From: Polyangiaceae bacterium
Lineage (GTDB): Bacteria > Myxococcota_A > Polyangia > Polyangiales > Polyangiaceae
Direction: 5' to 3'
Length of the DNA: 45,888 nucleotides
Assembly: GCA_022842465.1 (NCBI GenBank)
Contig: JALHPN010000046.1
Span: 1-45,888 of the forward strand
In this document: in pieces, positions 1-8,570 of the stretch
How positions within the stretch are numbered: position 1 is the first letter of the stretch
Layout of the letters: each line of letters starts with the position of its first letter
Notes under the pieces: generated by a model
Databases searched by the model: none
What the model was told of the DNA's origin: nothing
Seen by the model: only the letters and a program-made list of their open reading frames with translations
Made by a program: the position numbers and the translations under genes

Positions 1-2
1 CG

Positions 3-77
3 GCGCGCTGGGGCGTCGCGCTCGCGGCCGTGGTCGGCAGCGCCACCGCCGCCCTCGCCCTCGCGCGCGCGCTCTGA
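3..77 (+). CDS. C-terminal end of an unidentified membrane protein (5' partial)
   Basis: The reading frame is open from the window edge and stops at TGA 75-77. The visible 24 residues are almost entirely small and hydrophobic (WGVALAAVVGSATAALALAR) and finish with a short basic tail. That fits a C-terminal transmembrane helix. The third codon positions are nearly all G or C, like the clear genes in this window. The family cannot be determined from this fragment. No gene is visible in the following 146 bases before the CHAP gene. Confidence 0.4.
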   Translation, partial: ARWGVALAAVVGSATAALALARAL

Positions 78-223
78 CGAGCGCCGAACCGACACGATCC
101 CGTGACAGTGCCGCCCGCGGAGGTGTCACGTCAGGAGGCTGCCGGGCGGGGGTCGCCACGACGTTTCTGCGACGTCTCCGCGATGCGACGGGATGGCATC
201 GTCTCTGCAAATCTCGTCGATCG

Positions 224-958
224 ATGAGGTCGCGGTCGCGGGGGATGCGGTTCGGGCTCGCGGGGATCACGCTCGTGGCGGCGTTCGTCGCAGCCCACGG
301 CGACGCGGACGCGCGAGCGAGGCGTCGCCACCGGCGTCGTGCTCCTCCGACGGACGTACCTTCACCGCCCGCCGCGCGGCGAAGCGCGGACCGGGAGCCC
401 GTACGCTTTCCCTCCCGGATCGCGCGTGCGCCCGCCGTCGACGAGGCGGTGCGCTGCTCGTGCGCGACGTACGCGGAGTGCCCCGTCATCGGCACGCTCG
501 CGATCGGCGAGCATCGTCGGACACCGATCTTCTGCAACCAGCGCAACGGCGTTCAGAACCCCGGCGTGCGCACGGCGTCGGTCTGGTACTACCAGTGCGT
601 CGAGCTCGCGAATCGGTGGCTGACGTCGAGCGTCGGGACGCCCGCCATCGGAGGCCATGCCAAGCACATGTGCGACAACGCGAGCCCCGCATCCTACGAG
701 GTCCACCGCCGCGGCGCCCCTCACGCGCCCGTTCCCGGCGACCTCCTCGTCTGGGACGGGACGGCGATGGGGCACGTCGCGGTCGTCACGTCGGTCTCGC
801 GCGAGTCGATCGTCGTCGCGAACCAGAACTATGGTGACGGTGGCCGCCAGTACCCGTTTCTCAGGATACCGCGGACGGCGGGCTTCTTCGGCGCGCCGCC
901 CGACGGCGGCTCGCTCCGCGCGAAGTGCATCGTTCATCCGAAGAGGCTTCGTCACTAG
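224..958 (+). CDS. Exported CHAP-domain amidase/peptidase
   Basis: 244 aa. The N-terminus is basic and then hydrophobic (residues 8-27), ending near AHGDADA, which looks like a Sec signal peptide. An Arg/Pro-rich stretch follows (about 30-75). The C-terminal half is a CHAP domain: the catalytic Cys is in YYQCVELANRWL (Cys125), the catalytic His in MGHVAVVTS (His184), and a conserved ANQNYG follows. CHAP enzymes cleave peptidoglycan cross-bridges or amide bonds, so this is probably a periplasmic or secreted wall hydrolase. An alternative ATG lies at 245 and still leaves a good signal peptide. Its TAG stop (956-958) overlaps the TAG stop of the convergent ankyrin gene within a single CTAG. Extra Cys residues at about 78-104 suggest disulfides, consistent with export. 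Confidence 0.8.
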   Translation: MRSRSRGMRFGLAGITLVAAFVAAHGDADARARRRHRRRAPPTDVPSPPAARRSADREPVRFPSRIARAPAVDEAVRCSCATYAECPVIGTLAIGEHRRTPIFCNQRNGVQNPGVRTASVWYYQCVELANRWLTSSVGTPAIGGHAKHMCDNASPASYEVHRRGAPHAPVPGDLLVWDGTAMGHVAVVTSVSRESIVVANQNYGDGGRQYPFLRIPRTAGFFGAPPDGGSLRAKCIVHPKRLRH

Positions 959-2406
959 TCGGGCCGCCGCGCCCGCTTTCCCCCGCGGGCGTGGATCACG
1001 CGAGCTGCCGGCGTGTGGCCGTTCTGCTCGGCCGCGTCGAGGGCGGTGTCGTCGAGGATCGTCTCGTTCACGCGCGCGCCGCGATCGAGCAGGAAGGTGA
1101 TCGCGCGGACGCTGCCCGTCTCCGCTGCCGCGAAGAGCGGCGTACGGCCGTCCGGGAGGCGGCGGTTCACGTCGGCGCCGCGGGCGACGAGCATCTCGAG
1201 GATGTTCTCGGCATCCGTCCCGCGCGAGAGCGCCTCGATCGCAGCGCCCAGCGCCGACGACCCGTTCTTGTAGTGCCGGTCGGCCGGAGCGCCGAGCTCG
1301 AGCAGCACGCCGACGGACGCGCGGTCGCCGCGCTCCGCCGCCGTCACGAGGGGGAGCGCCGCGTCGTCTTCACCCTCCCGCCATCCCCAGTCGACGCCGC
1401 GTGCGACGAGAGCCTTCGCGACGTCCTTCTCGAGGCCGAAGGCCTTCGCGAGGGCCACCGACGGCGCGCCCTTCTCCATCGGCGCGGCGAGCACCTTCGG
1501 GAAGACCCGGTCACGGAGCGCGGGCGGGAGACCCGTCGCCTGCGCGAGCGCCTCACCCGTCGCGAGGGCGCCTCTGTCGAGGATGGCGTCGAGGAGCGCG
1601 TCGCAGTCCGCCGGCGAGACCGTCGCGGGTCCCGCTCCGCACGCCGTCACCGCCGCCGCGAGCGGGTCGGTGTCGATCGAGGTGGCCGGCAGCCTCACCT
1701 TCGCCCCAGCGGCGAGGAGCTTGTCGGCGATCAGGCGCTTCGTGGGAAACGGAGTCGCGACGCCGAGGAGGGTCTCGCACAGCGGTGAGCCGTCGAGGGG
1801 GTTCGGATCGCCTCCACCGGCGAGGATGCGCTCCACGGCGTTCGTCGCGCCAGCGCGGCCTGCCGTGAGCAGCGTCTCCTCCTTCGCGCCTGCCGCGAAG
1901 AGCGTCGCGACGATGTCGGGTCGCGCGTCGGCGAGGAGGACCGGTGCGGTCGCGGTCGCCGCGCCCTCCGTCACGTCGGCCCCGTGCGCGAGGAGCCAGA
2001 GCAAGGCCGCGCGCTGGCCGGCCTCGGCGGCCGTCGCGAGCGCGCCGTCGAGCGGCATGTCGTCGATGTAGAGCCTCTTCATCTTCGCGACGTCACCCTC
2101 GCGCACCGCGGTCGTGAAGGCGGGGTCGACGCGCGGGCGCGGATGCACGCCGTCCGTGAAGCCTGCCGCGACCTTCGCCTGCATCGTGGCGCTCGGGAGA
2201 TCCGTCACGAGAGGCGGGAGGGCCCTCGGCGTGGGCTCGATCGCGGTCCCGAGTCCCAGCACGAGGGCCGCGGTCCCGAGGACGACTGCGCCGAGCTCGA
2301 CGCGCTCACGGAGCCCCCGAGGGGCCGCGGCGAGGCGCGCGCGGAGCGCGTCTCCGCGCGCGCGCAGGCCGAGACGGGATGCGGGCGGCTGCGCCGTGGC
2401 GCTCAT
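955..2406 (-). CDS. Membrane-anchored ankyrin-repeat protein
   Basis: 483 aa. A basic cytoplasmic N-terminus is followed by one transmembrane segment (about residues 37-56, AVVLGTAALVLGLGTAI). A long alpha-helical repeat region comes next. The C-terminal third has recognisable ankyrin units, for example ADVNRRLPDGRTPLFAAAE and a following ARVNETILDDTALDAAEQNG. The earlier repeats are degenerate. The start is ATG 2404-2406, which overlaps the TGA of the upstream 7-TM gene (ATGA), so the two are probably translationally coupled. Ankyrin repeats bind proteins. With one TM helix the repeats probably sit in the periplasm or at the inner face of the membrane, as a partner-binding part of the vWA/beta-helix/7-TM operon. 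The partner is unknown. Confidence 0.8.
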   Translation of the reverse strand: MSATAQPPASRLGLRARGDALRARLAAAPRGLRERVELGAVVLGTAALVLGLGTAIEPTPRALPPLVTDLPSATMQAKVAAGFTDGVHPRPRVDPAFTTAVREGDVAKMKRLYIDDMPLDGALATAAEAGQRAALLWLLAHGADVTEGAATATAPVLLADARPDIVATLFAAGAKEETLLTAGRAGATNAVERILAGGGDPNPLDGSPLCETLLGVATPFPTKRLIADKLLAAGAKVRLPATSIDTDPLAAAVTACGAGPATVSPADCDALLDAILDRGALATGEALAQATGLPPALRDRVFPKVLAAPMEKGAPSVALAKAFGLEKDVAKALVARGVDWGWREGEDDAALPLVTAAERGDRASVGVLLELGAPADRHYKNGSSALGAAIEALSRGTDAENILEMLVARGADVNRRLPDGRTPLFAAAETGSVRAITFLLDRGARVNETILDDTALDAAEQNGHTPAARVIHARGGKRARRPD

Positions 2407-3320
2407 ACGAACATCCCGAGGCGGAGGAGGAGTGACGTCGAGACGGCGGTGAGGGCGCTCGCGGCGACCAGCAGCGAGCGATGGCGCCTGCGCGCGCACT
2501 CCGCGAACGCCGCGTTCGCGTCGGCGACGGAGCCCTTGACCAGGACGTCGGCGCGCCCGCTCGAGCGGTAGCTCTTGTCGCCACGAGCCCACTGGTCGTC
2601 ACCGAGACCGAGGTCGACGGCGCCGCTCGGGAGGACCCTGAGCCCGACGTCGTCGCTCGAAGGCGCGACGCGGTCGAGCCACAGCGCCTCCTTCGTGAAG
2701 GTCTCCAGCGCGGCGGCCGCGGCGCGGTCCCGGCGCTGGAGCGCGACGATCCCCGCCGTCGCGCCGAGGCAGACGAGCGCCGACGAGGAGAACTGGAGGA
2801 GGGGCGGCAGGTGTGATGACGATCGTGACGCGAGGACGGCGGGGACCTGCGTCGCCGCGGCGAACGCGAGGCCGCCGAGGACCGTGGAGAGGACGGTCCG
2901 CGCGTCGGTGCCTGCGACGAGCGAGCCGTGGCGTCCGCGCCCGGCCCGTCGTGCGGCGTCGAAGACGACGAGGCACGACGGCGTGAACACGAGGCCCACG
3001 GCCGCGCCGCCGACGAAGAAGCGCATCACGCCCTCTTCGCCCCACATCGCGTACCCGACCACGCCGCCGCTCACGGCGCCGGCGATGGCGACGAGGACCG
3101 CGAGCCAGGTGACGACGGTCTCGCGGGGGAGGTGCGACTCCTGGAGATGCGACCAGCGACGGACGGCAGCGCCGACGATGCCCCCTGCCGCGGCCGTCAC
3201 CAGCATCGCGAGATAGGGCGACACCGAGCGCGCGGCGGGTCGGAAGGCGCCTATCGCGAGGATGGCGAAGAAGCCGGCCGCGGCGCCGAACGCCGCGAAC
3301 GGCACCGCGAGAGAGGGCAT
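2403..3320 (-). CDS. Seven-TM integral membrane protein, function unknown
   Basis: 305 aa from ATG 3318-3320. About seven hydrophobic segments are visible: the N-terminal SLAVPFAAFGAAAGFFAILA, one near SPYLAMLVTAAAGG, VVTWLAVLVAIAGAVSGG, FFVGGAAVGLVF, TVLSTVLGGLAFAAATQ, SSSALVCLGATAGIVAL, and a last one near the C-terminus. A soluble loop of about 90 residues lies between TM6 and TM7. I do not recognise the family. The frame stays open upstream to 3578 with an ATG at 3413, but codons between 3413 and 3320 have many A/T third positions, so the shorter start is preferred. It is the third gene of a four-gene minus-strand operon. Its stop overlaps the start of the ankyrin gene. Confidence 0.65.
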   Translation of the reverse strand: MPSLAVPFAAFGAAAGFFAILAIGAFRPAARSVSPYLAMLVTAAAGGIVGAAVRRWSHLQESHLPRETVVTWLAVLVAIAGAVSGGVVGYAMWGEEGVMRFFVGGAAVGLVFTPSCLVVFDAARRAGRGRHGSLVAGTDARTVLSTVLGGLAFAAATQVPAVLASRSSSHLPPLLQFSSSALVCLGATAGIVALQRRDRAAAAALETFTKEALWLDRVAPSSDDVGLRVLPSGAVDLGLGDDQWARGDKSYRSSGRADVLVKGSVADANAAFAECARRRHRSLLVAASALTAVSTSLLLRLGMFV

Positions 3321-3357
3321 CGGCCGCGCGGGAGCGTGCGCGATTCGCGCAGGTTCG

Positions 3358-4953
3358 TCAGCGTCGCGTCGTCGTGGCCCGGCGGTCGTCTCGTCGCCTC
3401 GCGGAGTCTGCATGTCGCGAGCGAGAACGCGCGCGCCCGGAAGTCCCTTCCCGCCAGCGGAGGAGACCGCGTGCGAGGGCGAACGCGAGCCCGAGGAAGG
3501 CGGTCGACGGGCTGCCGTGCACCCCGCCCTGCGCGCATCCGCCTCCGGACGCGTCGGCCTTCTCTCCGGACGGAGCACCGGGCGCCGCCCCTCCCGGCGC
3601 GGGGGAGCACGGCTCGAGGCAGCGGTTGCCCTCGAGGAGGGTGCCCTCGTGCTCGCCGGGGACGAGCGCGAGGTGATCCTCGAAGGAGAGACGCGAATCG
3701 GGGGGAGTGAAGAGGTTGTCTCGAAGGACGGTGTCGCGGACCGGATGCGCGAGGAATCGGCTGCGAAGGGGGGTGCCGACGTAGACCCAGTCGAAGTCGC
3801 CGACGAAGGTGTTGCCGACGATCCGCGCGCGATCGTCCTCGACCCGCACGCCCGCGAGCCCGAGACTCTCGAACCGGTTCTGCTCGACCAAGGTGTCCTC
3901 TGCGAAGTCCTCCCACGCCCAGATCGCGTCGCGCGTCGCCGAGCACGTCCCCTCGCACACGCGCCCTAGGAGCGCGGCGCCGGGGTACTCGAGGTTCAGG
4001 TCGTACCGCGCCGGGATCGTGCTCCGGAACATCGGGTAGCCGGGCGGGAACGCCTCGGCGAGCGGGATCGGGTTCTGGGGCGCGTAGGGACTCGCGTCGC
4101 CGCAGTCCCACGCGCCGAGGTCGCGCGCCTGACGAGACGCGATCCAGACGCCGATCGGCATGTCCACGAAGACGTTTCGACGGATGACGTTCGAGTGGGC
4201 GTGGAGCGGACGGGGCGGGCTCTTCGTGTCCGTCGTCGAGTGCTCGTGGCAGTTCTTGTAGAGGAAGACGCCGCCGAAGCCGTTCGCCTCGAAGCGGTTG
4301 TCTTCGATCTCGTTCATCGCGGAGGCGTCGACGGCGACGCCCTCGCGTCGCGTCCACTCCGTCCGGTCGAACCCTTTCGACCGGTGCCCGTTCGCGCGGA
4401 TCAGGTTCCCGCGGATCTTCGCGTGCTCGGTGCCGTGCTCGAGGTACACCCCGGCGCTCTCGGAGCCTTCGATGATCGATCCTTCGAGGACGACGCCGTC
4501 GACGGCGGGTCCGATGAAGACGCCGCTACCCTTCGCGCGGAGCACCGAGACGTGCGAGATGACGACGCGCTTCGGGCTCCTCTGCCGCCAGGCGTCCTCG
4601 CTCTCGTCGGGGAGGCGCGCCGGCGGGCTCACCGACATGCCGGACGTCCCGTCGAGCCAGCAGTTCTCGACGCGCACGTCTTCGATGTCGCCACGTACGA
4701 GGATGCCCTTGCCGTCCGACAGCTGCGCGCCGTTGCAGTCCAGCGTCACACCGGAGGTCTCGACGATGATCGCGCTGTCGTAGACGCAGTCGTTCGGCAG
4801 GGTGACGGTCCCGGCGGCGATCGGAGGCACCTTGCACGTGCGCGTCGTCGCCGCGCGCGGCACCCGTGGTCCGTACGGGTCTTTGGCGAAGGCTCGGCAT
4901 TCGGTCGCCAGGAGGCCGAGGACCATGCCGGCCGCGAAGAGGACGGCCCTCAT
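3358..4953 (-). CDS. Surface parallel beta-helix protein with MYXO-CTERM-like tail
   Basis: 531 aa. It begins with a signal peptide (MRAVLFAAGMVLGLLATECRAFA). Repeated rungs of the NosD/pectate-lyase right-handed beta-helix type follow, e.g. VVLEGSIIEGSESAGVYLEHG, IRGNLIRANG, IEDNRFEANGFGGVFLYKN and IVGNTFVGDF. Near the C-terminus a GGGC motif precedes a short hydrophobic stretch (TAFLGLAFALARGLL) and an Arg-rich end. This is the layout of MYXO-CTERM surface-sorting signals. The Arg-rich tail after the TM is longer than usual and has poorer codon usage, so the true end may differ slightly. The ATG (4951-4953) overlaps the TGA of the vWA gene. Beta-helices bind or cleave polysaccharide. No catalytic residues are evident, so a binding or scaffold role is as likely. 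Confidence 0.75.
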   Translation of the reverse strand: MRAVLFAAGMVLGLLATECRAFAKDPYGPRVPRAATTRTCKVPPIAAGTVTLPNDCVYDSAIIVETSGVTLDCNGAQLSDGKGILVRGDIEDVRVENCWLDGTSGMSVSPPARLPDESEDAWRQRSPKRVVISHVSVLRAKGSGVFIGPAVDGVVLEGSIIEGSESAGVYLEHGTEHAKIRGNLIRANGHRSKGFDRTEWTRREGVAVDASAMNEIEDNRFEANGFGGVFLYKNCHEHSTTDTKSPPRPLHAHSNVIRRNVFVDMPIGVWIASRQARDLGAWDCGDASPYAPQNPIPLAEAFPPGYPMFRSTIPARYDLNLEYPGAALLGRVCEGTCSATRDAIWAWEDFAEDTLVEQNRFESLGLAGVRVEDDRARIVGNTFVGDFDWVYVGTPLRSRFLAHPVRDTVLRDNLFTPPDSRLSFEDHLALVPGEHEGTLLEGNRCLEPCSPAPGGAAPGAPSGEKADASGGGCAQGGVHGSPSTAFLGLAFALARGLLRWREGTSGRARSRSRHADSARRRDDRRATTTRR

Positions 4954-6047
4954 CGGACGTCGCCCTTCGTCTCGCACCCGACGACCATCCCCACTTCGGC
5001 GGCGACGTCGACCTTGGTCGCGTCGCATGCGCTCGCGCAGAGGACGACCTTCGTCGGCGTCGCCGCGTCGTCGTAGCGCCAGCCCGCGGCGTCGGCGCAC
5101 CCTGCGCTGTAGGTGAGGGTCATCCTGCCGGCCCCCGACTTCACCTCGACGTTCACCTTCGCCGGATCGAGCGTCTCTCCGGCGGGAACGGCCGGGAGCG
5201 AGAGCTCACAGGAGAGCACCGCGCGCCGGATCGAGGCGAGCGCCGCTCCGAGCTCGGCCGCGATCGCGCTCGGGTCCACGCTCGCGGCGATGTGGGCCTT
5301 GCCGGTTCCGCCCGCCTGCGCGAGGCGGTCGAGCGCGGAGAGGTCGGGGCCGATGCCGACCACGAACGTCGGGACACGGGACGCGATCTGCGCGGCCAGC
5401 GCCGCCGACGGCTCGACCGTGTTCGCGTCCGCGCACCCCTTCGGCAGGCCGTCCGTGGCGAGCACGATCGCGACGCGCTCCTTGCCGCCCGTCTTCGCGT
5501 CGATCTGCGCGACGTACTGCATCGCCCCGGCGAGCGCGTCGCGGGTCGGCGTCGAGCCCGACGTGCCGACGCTCGCGATCTTCGCCTGGAGCGAGCCAGG
5601 GTCGGGCAACGTCACGTTCGCCACGATCGGAGTCATGTAGTTCGCCGGCTGGCACGTGTTCGCTCCGGCCGGAAAGCCGATGAGCGATGCGCGGATCCCC
5701 GAGGACGCCGAGCTCTTGAACATCTGCTCGAGCGCTCCTGTGGTGAGCTGCCAGCGCGACGTCGGGGCGGCGCAGTCCGAGCCTCCTTCGAGCGTCTTGC
5801 ACATGCTGTTCGACCGGTCGAGGACCACGACGAGGTGGGCGGGGACGGGCTCTGCGCGGACGCTGAGGCGGGCGCACGCGGGGTCGAGGTCCCCTCGCGT
5901 GCCACCGTCCGCCGGACCGCCGAGGGTCCCCGTCGGGTCACCTCGATGGTCGGAGAGCGACTGCGGGACGGGCTCGGCCGCGCATGCGGCGAGCGTCAAG
6001 GAGGCGGAGAGGAGACCGAAGAGCGTCGCGGTCGAGGACGTCGCCAT
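4950..6047 (-). CDS. Von Willebrand factor type A domain lipoprotein
   Basis: 365 aa. The lipoprotein signal ends in LTLAAC (Cys22), so the protein should be lipidated. A flexible Gly/Pro/Asp-rich linker follows. The vWA domain begins near residue 70 with the metal-ion-dependent adhesion motif DRSNS (77-81). STPTRDAL and VLATDGLPKGC are its other typical elements. The C-terminal part is rich in Cys and beta-strand-like sequence. vWA domains mediate metal-dependent protein binding, and in myxobacteria many are outer-membrane lipoproteins. First gene of the operon vWA, beta-helix, 7-TM, ankyrin. No promoter motif is obvious in the 138 bases up to the sigma54-activator gene. Confidence 0.85.
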   Translation of the reverse strand: MATSSTATLFGLLSASLTLAACAAEPVPQSLSDHRGDPTGTLGGPADGGTRGDLDPACARLSVRAEPVPAHLVVVLDRSNSMCKTLEGGSDCAAPTSRWQLTTGALEQMFKSSASSGIRASLIGFPAGANTCQPANYMTPIVANVTLPDPGSLQAKIASVGTSGSTPTRDALAGAMQYVAQIDAKTGGKERVAIVLATDGLPKGCADANTVEPSAALAAQIASRVPTFVVGIGPDLSALDRLAQAGGTGKAHIAASVDPSAIAAELGAALASIRRAVLSCELSLPAVPAGETLDPAKVNVEVKSGAGRMTLTYSAGCADAAGWRYDDAATPTKVVLCASACDATKVDVAAEVGMVVGCETKGDVR

Positions 6048-6185
6048 GACCTACCCCTCCGCACGGCGCGTGCCGCACCGTCGGGGCGCGATCTCTCGCG
6101 GAACCGCCGCGATCCCGGGCGTCTGCTGTCCACGCCCGAGGGCGGTCGTCCTCTCGAGTGGACACTCGGGCGGAGAGCGAGCCCC

Positions 6186-7592
6186 TCAGTCGTCGGTCTT
6201 CTTGGCGGTCCGGAAGCCGTGCTTCTGCGCGAGCTGGTGGAGGTACATGCGGTCCATCTTCGCCGTGCGGGCGGCCTTGCTCATGTTGCCCTGGCACTCC
6301 TCGAGGACGGGCGCGAGGTAGGCACGCTCGAACGCCTCGATCGCCCGCTCCTTCGCGATGCGGAAGGGCACCGTGCGATCGACGACGCTCATCACGTCCG
6401 GCGTCCTCACCGCGAGCATGGATCCGCTCGCGCTCCCGCGGCCTGCCTTCGGCACGGACTCGAGCACCATGCTCCGCTCCACGAAGTTGCGGAGCTCGCG
6501 GACGTTACCCGGCCAATCGTACCCTTGCATGTCGGCGAGGACGGCCGGCGAGAAGAGGCGCTCGAAGTACTTCGCGACGCCGTCCTCCTGCATCGAGGCG
6601 AGGAACCCCTTCACGAGCAGCGGCAGATCCTCGAGACGCTCGCGGAGGGGGGGCACGTGCACGGAGACCTTCGCGAGGCGGTAGTAGAGGTCCTCCCGGA
6701 AGCGCCCCCGGTTGATCTCGCGCTCCAGATCACGGTGGGTGGCGGCGACGACCCGCACGTCCACGCGTCGCGCCTTCGTCGTGCCGACGCGGCGCACCTC
6801 GCGTGCCTCGAGCGCACGGAGGAGCTTGGGCTGGAGCTCGAGCGGGAGCTCTCCGATCTCGTCGAGGAACACCGTGCCGCCGTCGGCCGCCTCGAAGGCA
6901 CCCTCGCGGTCACGCTCGGCGCCGGTGAACGCGCCTCGCACGTGACCGAAGAGCTCGCTCTCGACGAGCGACGGCGAGATCGCGCCGCAGTCGACGACGA
7001 CGAGGGGGCCGTCCGCGCGAGACGATCGCTGTACGAGCTCCGTCGCGACGACCTCCTTCCCGGTCCCGCTCTCACCCTGGAGGAGGACGTCGATGTCGCT
7101 CGCCGCGACCCGGGCCAGCATGTCGAACAGGGTCTGCATCGCCGGCGACGAGCCGACGAGCGCCCCGAACCCCTGGACCACGGGAACGGTCCTGGCTTCA
7201 CCCCGGCCGTCGGGGCTGATGCGGAGGATCGAGTCCCCGAGCGTGACCACGACCTCGCGCTCGAGCTCGGCGGTGAGGACCTTGAGCCCTTCGATCCGGG
7301 TGCCGTTGGTGGAACCTGCGTCGACCAGGCGCCAGGCCCCAGCCTCGCGTGTGAGGCGGCAGTGGAAGCGCGAGATGGTGGCATCCTCGAGCACGAGATC
7401 GTTCGACGGATGGGAGCCGATGCGGCAGGTCTCGCCCTCGTGGACGAGGACCTTCGTGCTCGGCGCGCCAGCCACGCGCTCGACCGTCAGGCGCACCCGG
7501 GGCACCGAGACGGTGACGTGCTCGCCGTCCGACAGGAGCGTCTGGAACTTCGCGCGCGTGACTTCGTGCCCGAAGGGCGTCGCTGGAGGCAT
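6186..7592 (-). CDS. FHA-domain sigma54-dependent transcriptional activator
   Basis: 468 aa. The N-terminal FHA domain (about 40-125) has [22 protein letters not shown] and DAGSTNGT, which bind phosphothreonine. The AAA+ domain (about 145-380) has Walker A GESGTGKE (173-180), the sigma54-contacting GAFTGA loop (220-225), Walker B VFLDEIGE and the arginine region FREDLYYRL. The C-terminal Fis-type helix-turn-helix is near 425-460 ([20 protein letters not shown]). The protein would remodel RNA polymerase-sigma54 in response to a Ser/Thr kinase signal instead of a His-Asp phosphorelay, a combination common in myxobacteria. Several sigma54-type activators in this group act on adjacent genes, so the downstream envelope operon is a possible target. 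I see no clear GG-N10-GC promoter to prove it. Confidence 0.92.
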   Translation of the reverse strand: MPPATPFGHEVTRAKFQTLLSDGEHVTVSVPRVRLTVERVAGAPSTKVLVHEGETCRIGSHPSNDLVLEDATISRFHCRLTREAGAWRLVDAGSTNGTRIEGLKVLTAELEREVVVTLGDSILRISPDGRGEARTVPVVQGFGALVGSSPAMQTLFDMLARVAASDIDVLLQGESGTGKEVVATELVQRSSRADGPLVVVDCGAISPSLVESELFGHVRGAFTGAERDREGAFEAADGGTVFLDEIGELPLELQPKLLRALEAREVRRVGTTKARRVDVRVVAATHRDLEREINRGRFREDLYYRLAKVSVHVPPLRERLEDLPLLVKGFLASMQEDGVAKYFERLFSPAVLADMQGYDWPGNVRELRNFVERSMVLESVPKAGRGSASGSMLAVRTPDVMSVVDRTVPFRIAKERAIEAFERAYLAPVLEECQGNMSKAARTAKMDRMYLHQLAQKHGFRTAKKTDD

Positions 7593-7677
7593 GCGGGGAG
7601 TCTATCGCCTCCGCGCCGCCGCGCGATCGCGGCGGCGCGCCGCGAGGAGGCGAGGTCGTCTCGTGTGCCGAGGGGGC

Positions 7678-8022
7678 CTACGGCTCCTCCTCGACGAACA
7701 GGCGGAGGCGCTCGAGGGCCTCGTCCCAGCGCTTCGAGATCGCGTCGAGGTGGCGCTGGGCGTCGCCGAGGCGGCGTGGCTCGAGGCGCCACACGTTCTC
7801 ACGGCCGTCCCGCGCGCTCTCGACGAGGCCCGCGCGGGCGAGCACGTGGAGGTGCTTCGTCACCGCCTGCCGTGTGACGTCCTCACCCTCCGTGAGGCGC
7901 GCGATCGAGAGGGGGCCCTCGCCCGCGAGTCGGGTGACGAGCCGCAGGCGGACGTCGTCGCCGAGGGCGGCGAAGACGGGCGCCGTCTCGCTGATCGCGC
8001 GCGCCGCCTGACTACGCTTCAC
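7678..8022 (-). CDS. ArsR-family winged-helix repressor
   Basis: 114 aa. A typical ArsR winged helix: AALGDDVRLRLVTRLAGEG (helices 1-2), then LTEGEDVTRQAVTKHLHVLARAGLV (recognition helix) and the wing ESARDGRENVWRLEP. No cysteine or histidine metal-binding motif is evident, so it is not a metal sensor of the ArsR/SmtB type. It belongs to the subgroup encoded beside SRPBCC (AHSA1) proteins. Its start overlaps the end of the upstream SRPBCC gene by 11 nt, so the two are co-translated. Two palindromes at 8509-8524 and 8552-8567 are probably its operators, which would make the pair autoregulated. Confidence 0.85.
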   Translation of the reverse strand: MKRSQAARAISETAPVFAALGDDVRLRLVTRLAGEGPLSIARLTEGEDVTRQAVTKHLHVLARAGLVESARDGRENVWRLEPRRLGDAQRHLDAISKRWDEALERLRLFVEEEP

Positions 8023-8506
8023 GGGCGAGGTACTTCGCGACGAGGTCGAGCTGCGCTTCCCAGCCGCCCTCGTTCATGCGGAACGCCTCCGCACGGCGGC
8101 TCGCGGGGAGCGCGTCGAAGCCGGACTCGGTGACGGTGAGGGAAGTCCCCCCTTCGGCGGGGGCGAGATCGAAGGTCACCGTCGTCATCGGCTCGCTCGC
8201 GTAGTCGTACCCGTCCTCGACGGCGTAGGGGTGCCACCGGAAGGAGAACCGCCGCTCCGGCTCGATCGTCCCGACGACGATCTCGAACGTCTTGCCCTCG
8301 TACTTCGCCTGCTCCTTCGCGATCGACGGGTCGACCTCGGTGGCAACGATGCGTCCGACGAGCCGCGCGCCCGCGACGAACGGGCCCTCGAACCTCACCC
8401 CGAACCACGTACCGAAGCGCTCGCTGTCCGTGATGGCCCGCCAGACACGGGACAGGGGGGCGCGGAGCAGGACCTTCTTCTCGATGCGATCGGACACGGA
8501 TGTCAT
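8012..8506 (-). CDS. SRPBCC (AHSA1/activator of Hsp90-like) domain protein
   Basis: 164 aa from ATG 8504-8506, preceded by a strong AGGAGG about six bases upstream. That sets this start over the longer frame to 8551. The START/Bet v1-like fold is recognisable: EKKVLLRAPLSRVWRAITDSERFGTWFG at the start, FRWHPYAVE in the middle, TVTFDLAPAEGGTSLTVTESGF, and a C-terminal helix GGWEAQLDLVAKYLA. This family binds small hydrophobic ligands in a central cavity, but the ligand cannot be read from sequence. First gene of a two-gene operon with the ArsR repressor. The SD lies inside a palindromic operator (8509-8524), so repressor binding would cover the gene's own leader. Confidence 0.87.
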   Translation of the reverse strand: MTSVSDRIEKKVLLRAPLSRVWRAITDSERFGTWFGVRFEGPFVAGARLVGRIVATEVDPSIAKEQAKYEGKTFEIVVGTIEPERRFSFRWHPYAVEDGYDYASEPMTTVTFDLAPAEGGTSLTVTESGFDALPASRRAEAFRMNEGGWEAQLDLVAKYLAREA

Positions 8507-8508
8507 GT

Positions 8509-8524
8509 GCAACCTCCTGGTTGC
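8509..8524. promoter_or_regulatory. Palindromic operator 1 of the ArsR/SRPBCC operon
   Basis: GCAACCTCCTGGTTGC has perfect 6-bp arms (GCAACC/GGTTGC) around a 4-bp spacer. It lies directly before the SRPBCC start codon and contains the SD (AGGAGG on the minus strand). A near-identical copy lies 43 bp away, centre to centre. Winged-helix ArsR dimers bind palindromes of this size. That ArsR binds here is an inference from position and symmetry. Confidence 0.65.
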
Positions 8525-8551
8525 GTGTGATAGCGCGCTCGAGGACGACAT

Positions 8552-8567
8552 GCAACCTCATGGTTGC
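8552..8567. promoter_or_regulatory. Palindromic operator 2 between the ArsR/SRPBCC operon and the kinase gene
   Basis: GCAACCTCATGGTTGC has the same perfect arms as operator 1, and its spacer TCAT differs from TCCT by one base. The centres are 43 bp apart, close to four helical turns, so two dimers could sit on the same face of the DNA. It lies three bases upstream of the proposed ATG (8571) of the divergent kinase-like gene, so it could affect that gene too. Confidence 0.65.
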
Positions 8568-8570
8568 GCG

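Noticed and set aside
3321..3413. Longer start (ATG 3413) for the 7-TM protein
   Set aside because: About a third of the codons end in A or T, unlike the rest of the gene, and it would overlap the beta-helix gene by 56 bases.
4866..7877. A 1003-residue open frame on the plus strand
   Set aside because: Extremely Arg/Glu/His-rich, antisense to the vWA lipoprotein and the sigma54 activator, which have clear domains. High GC content creates such shadow frames.
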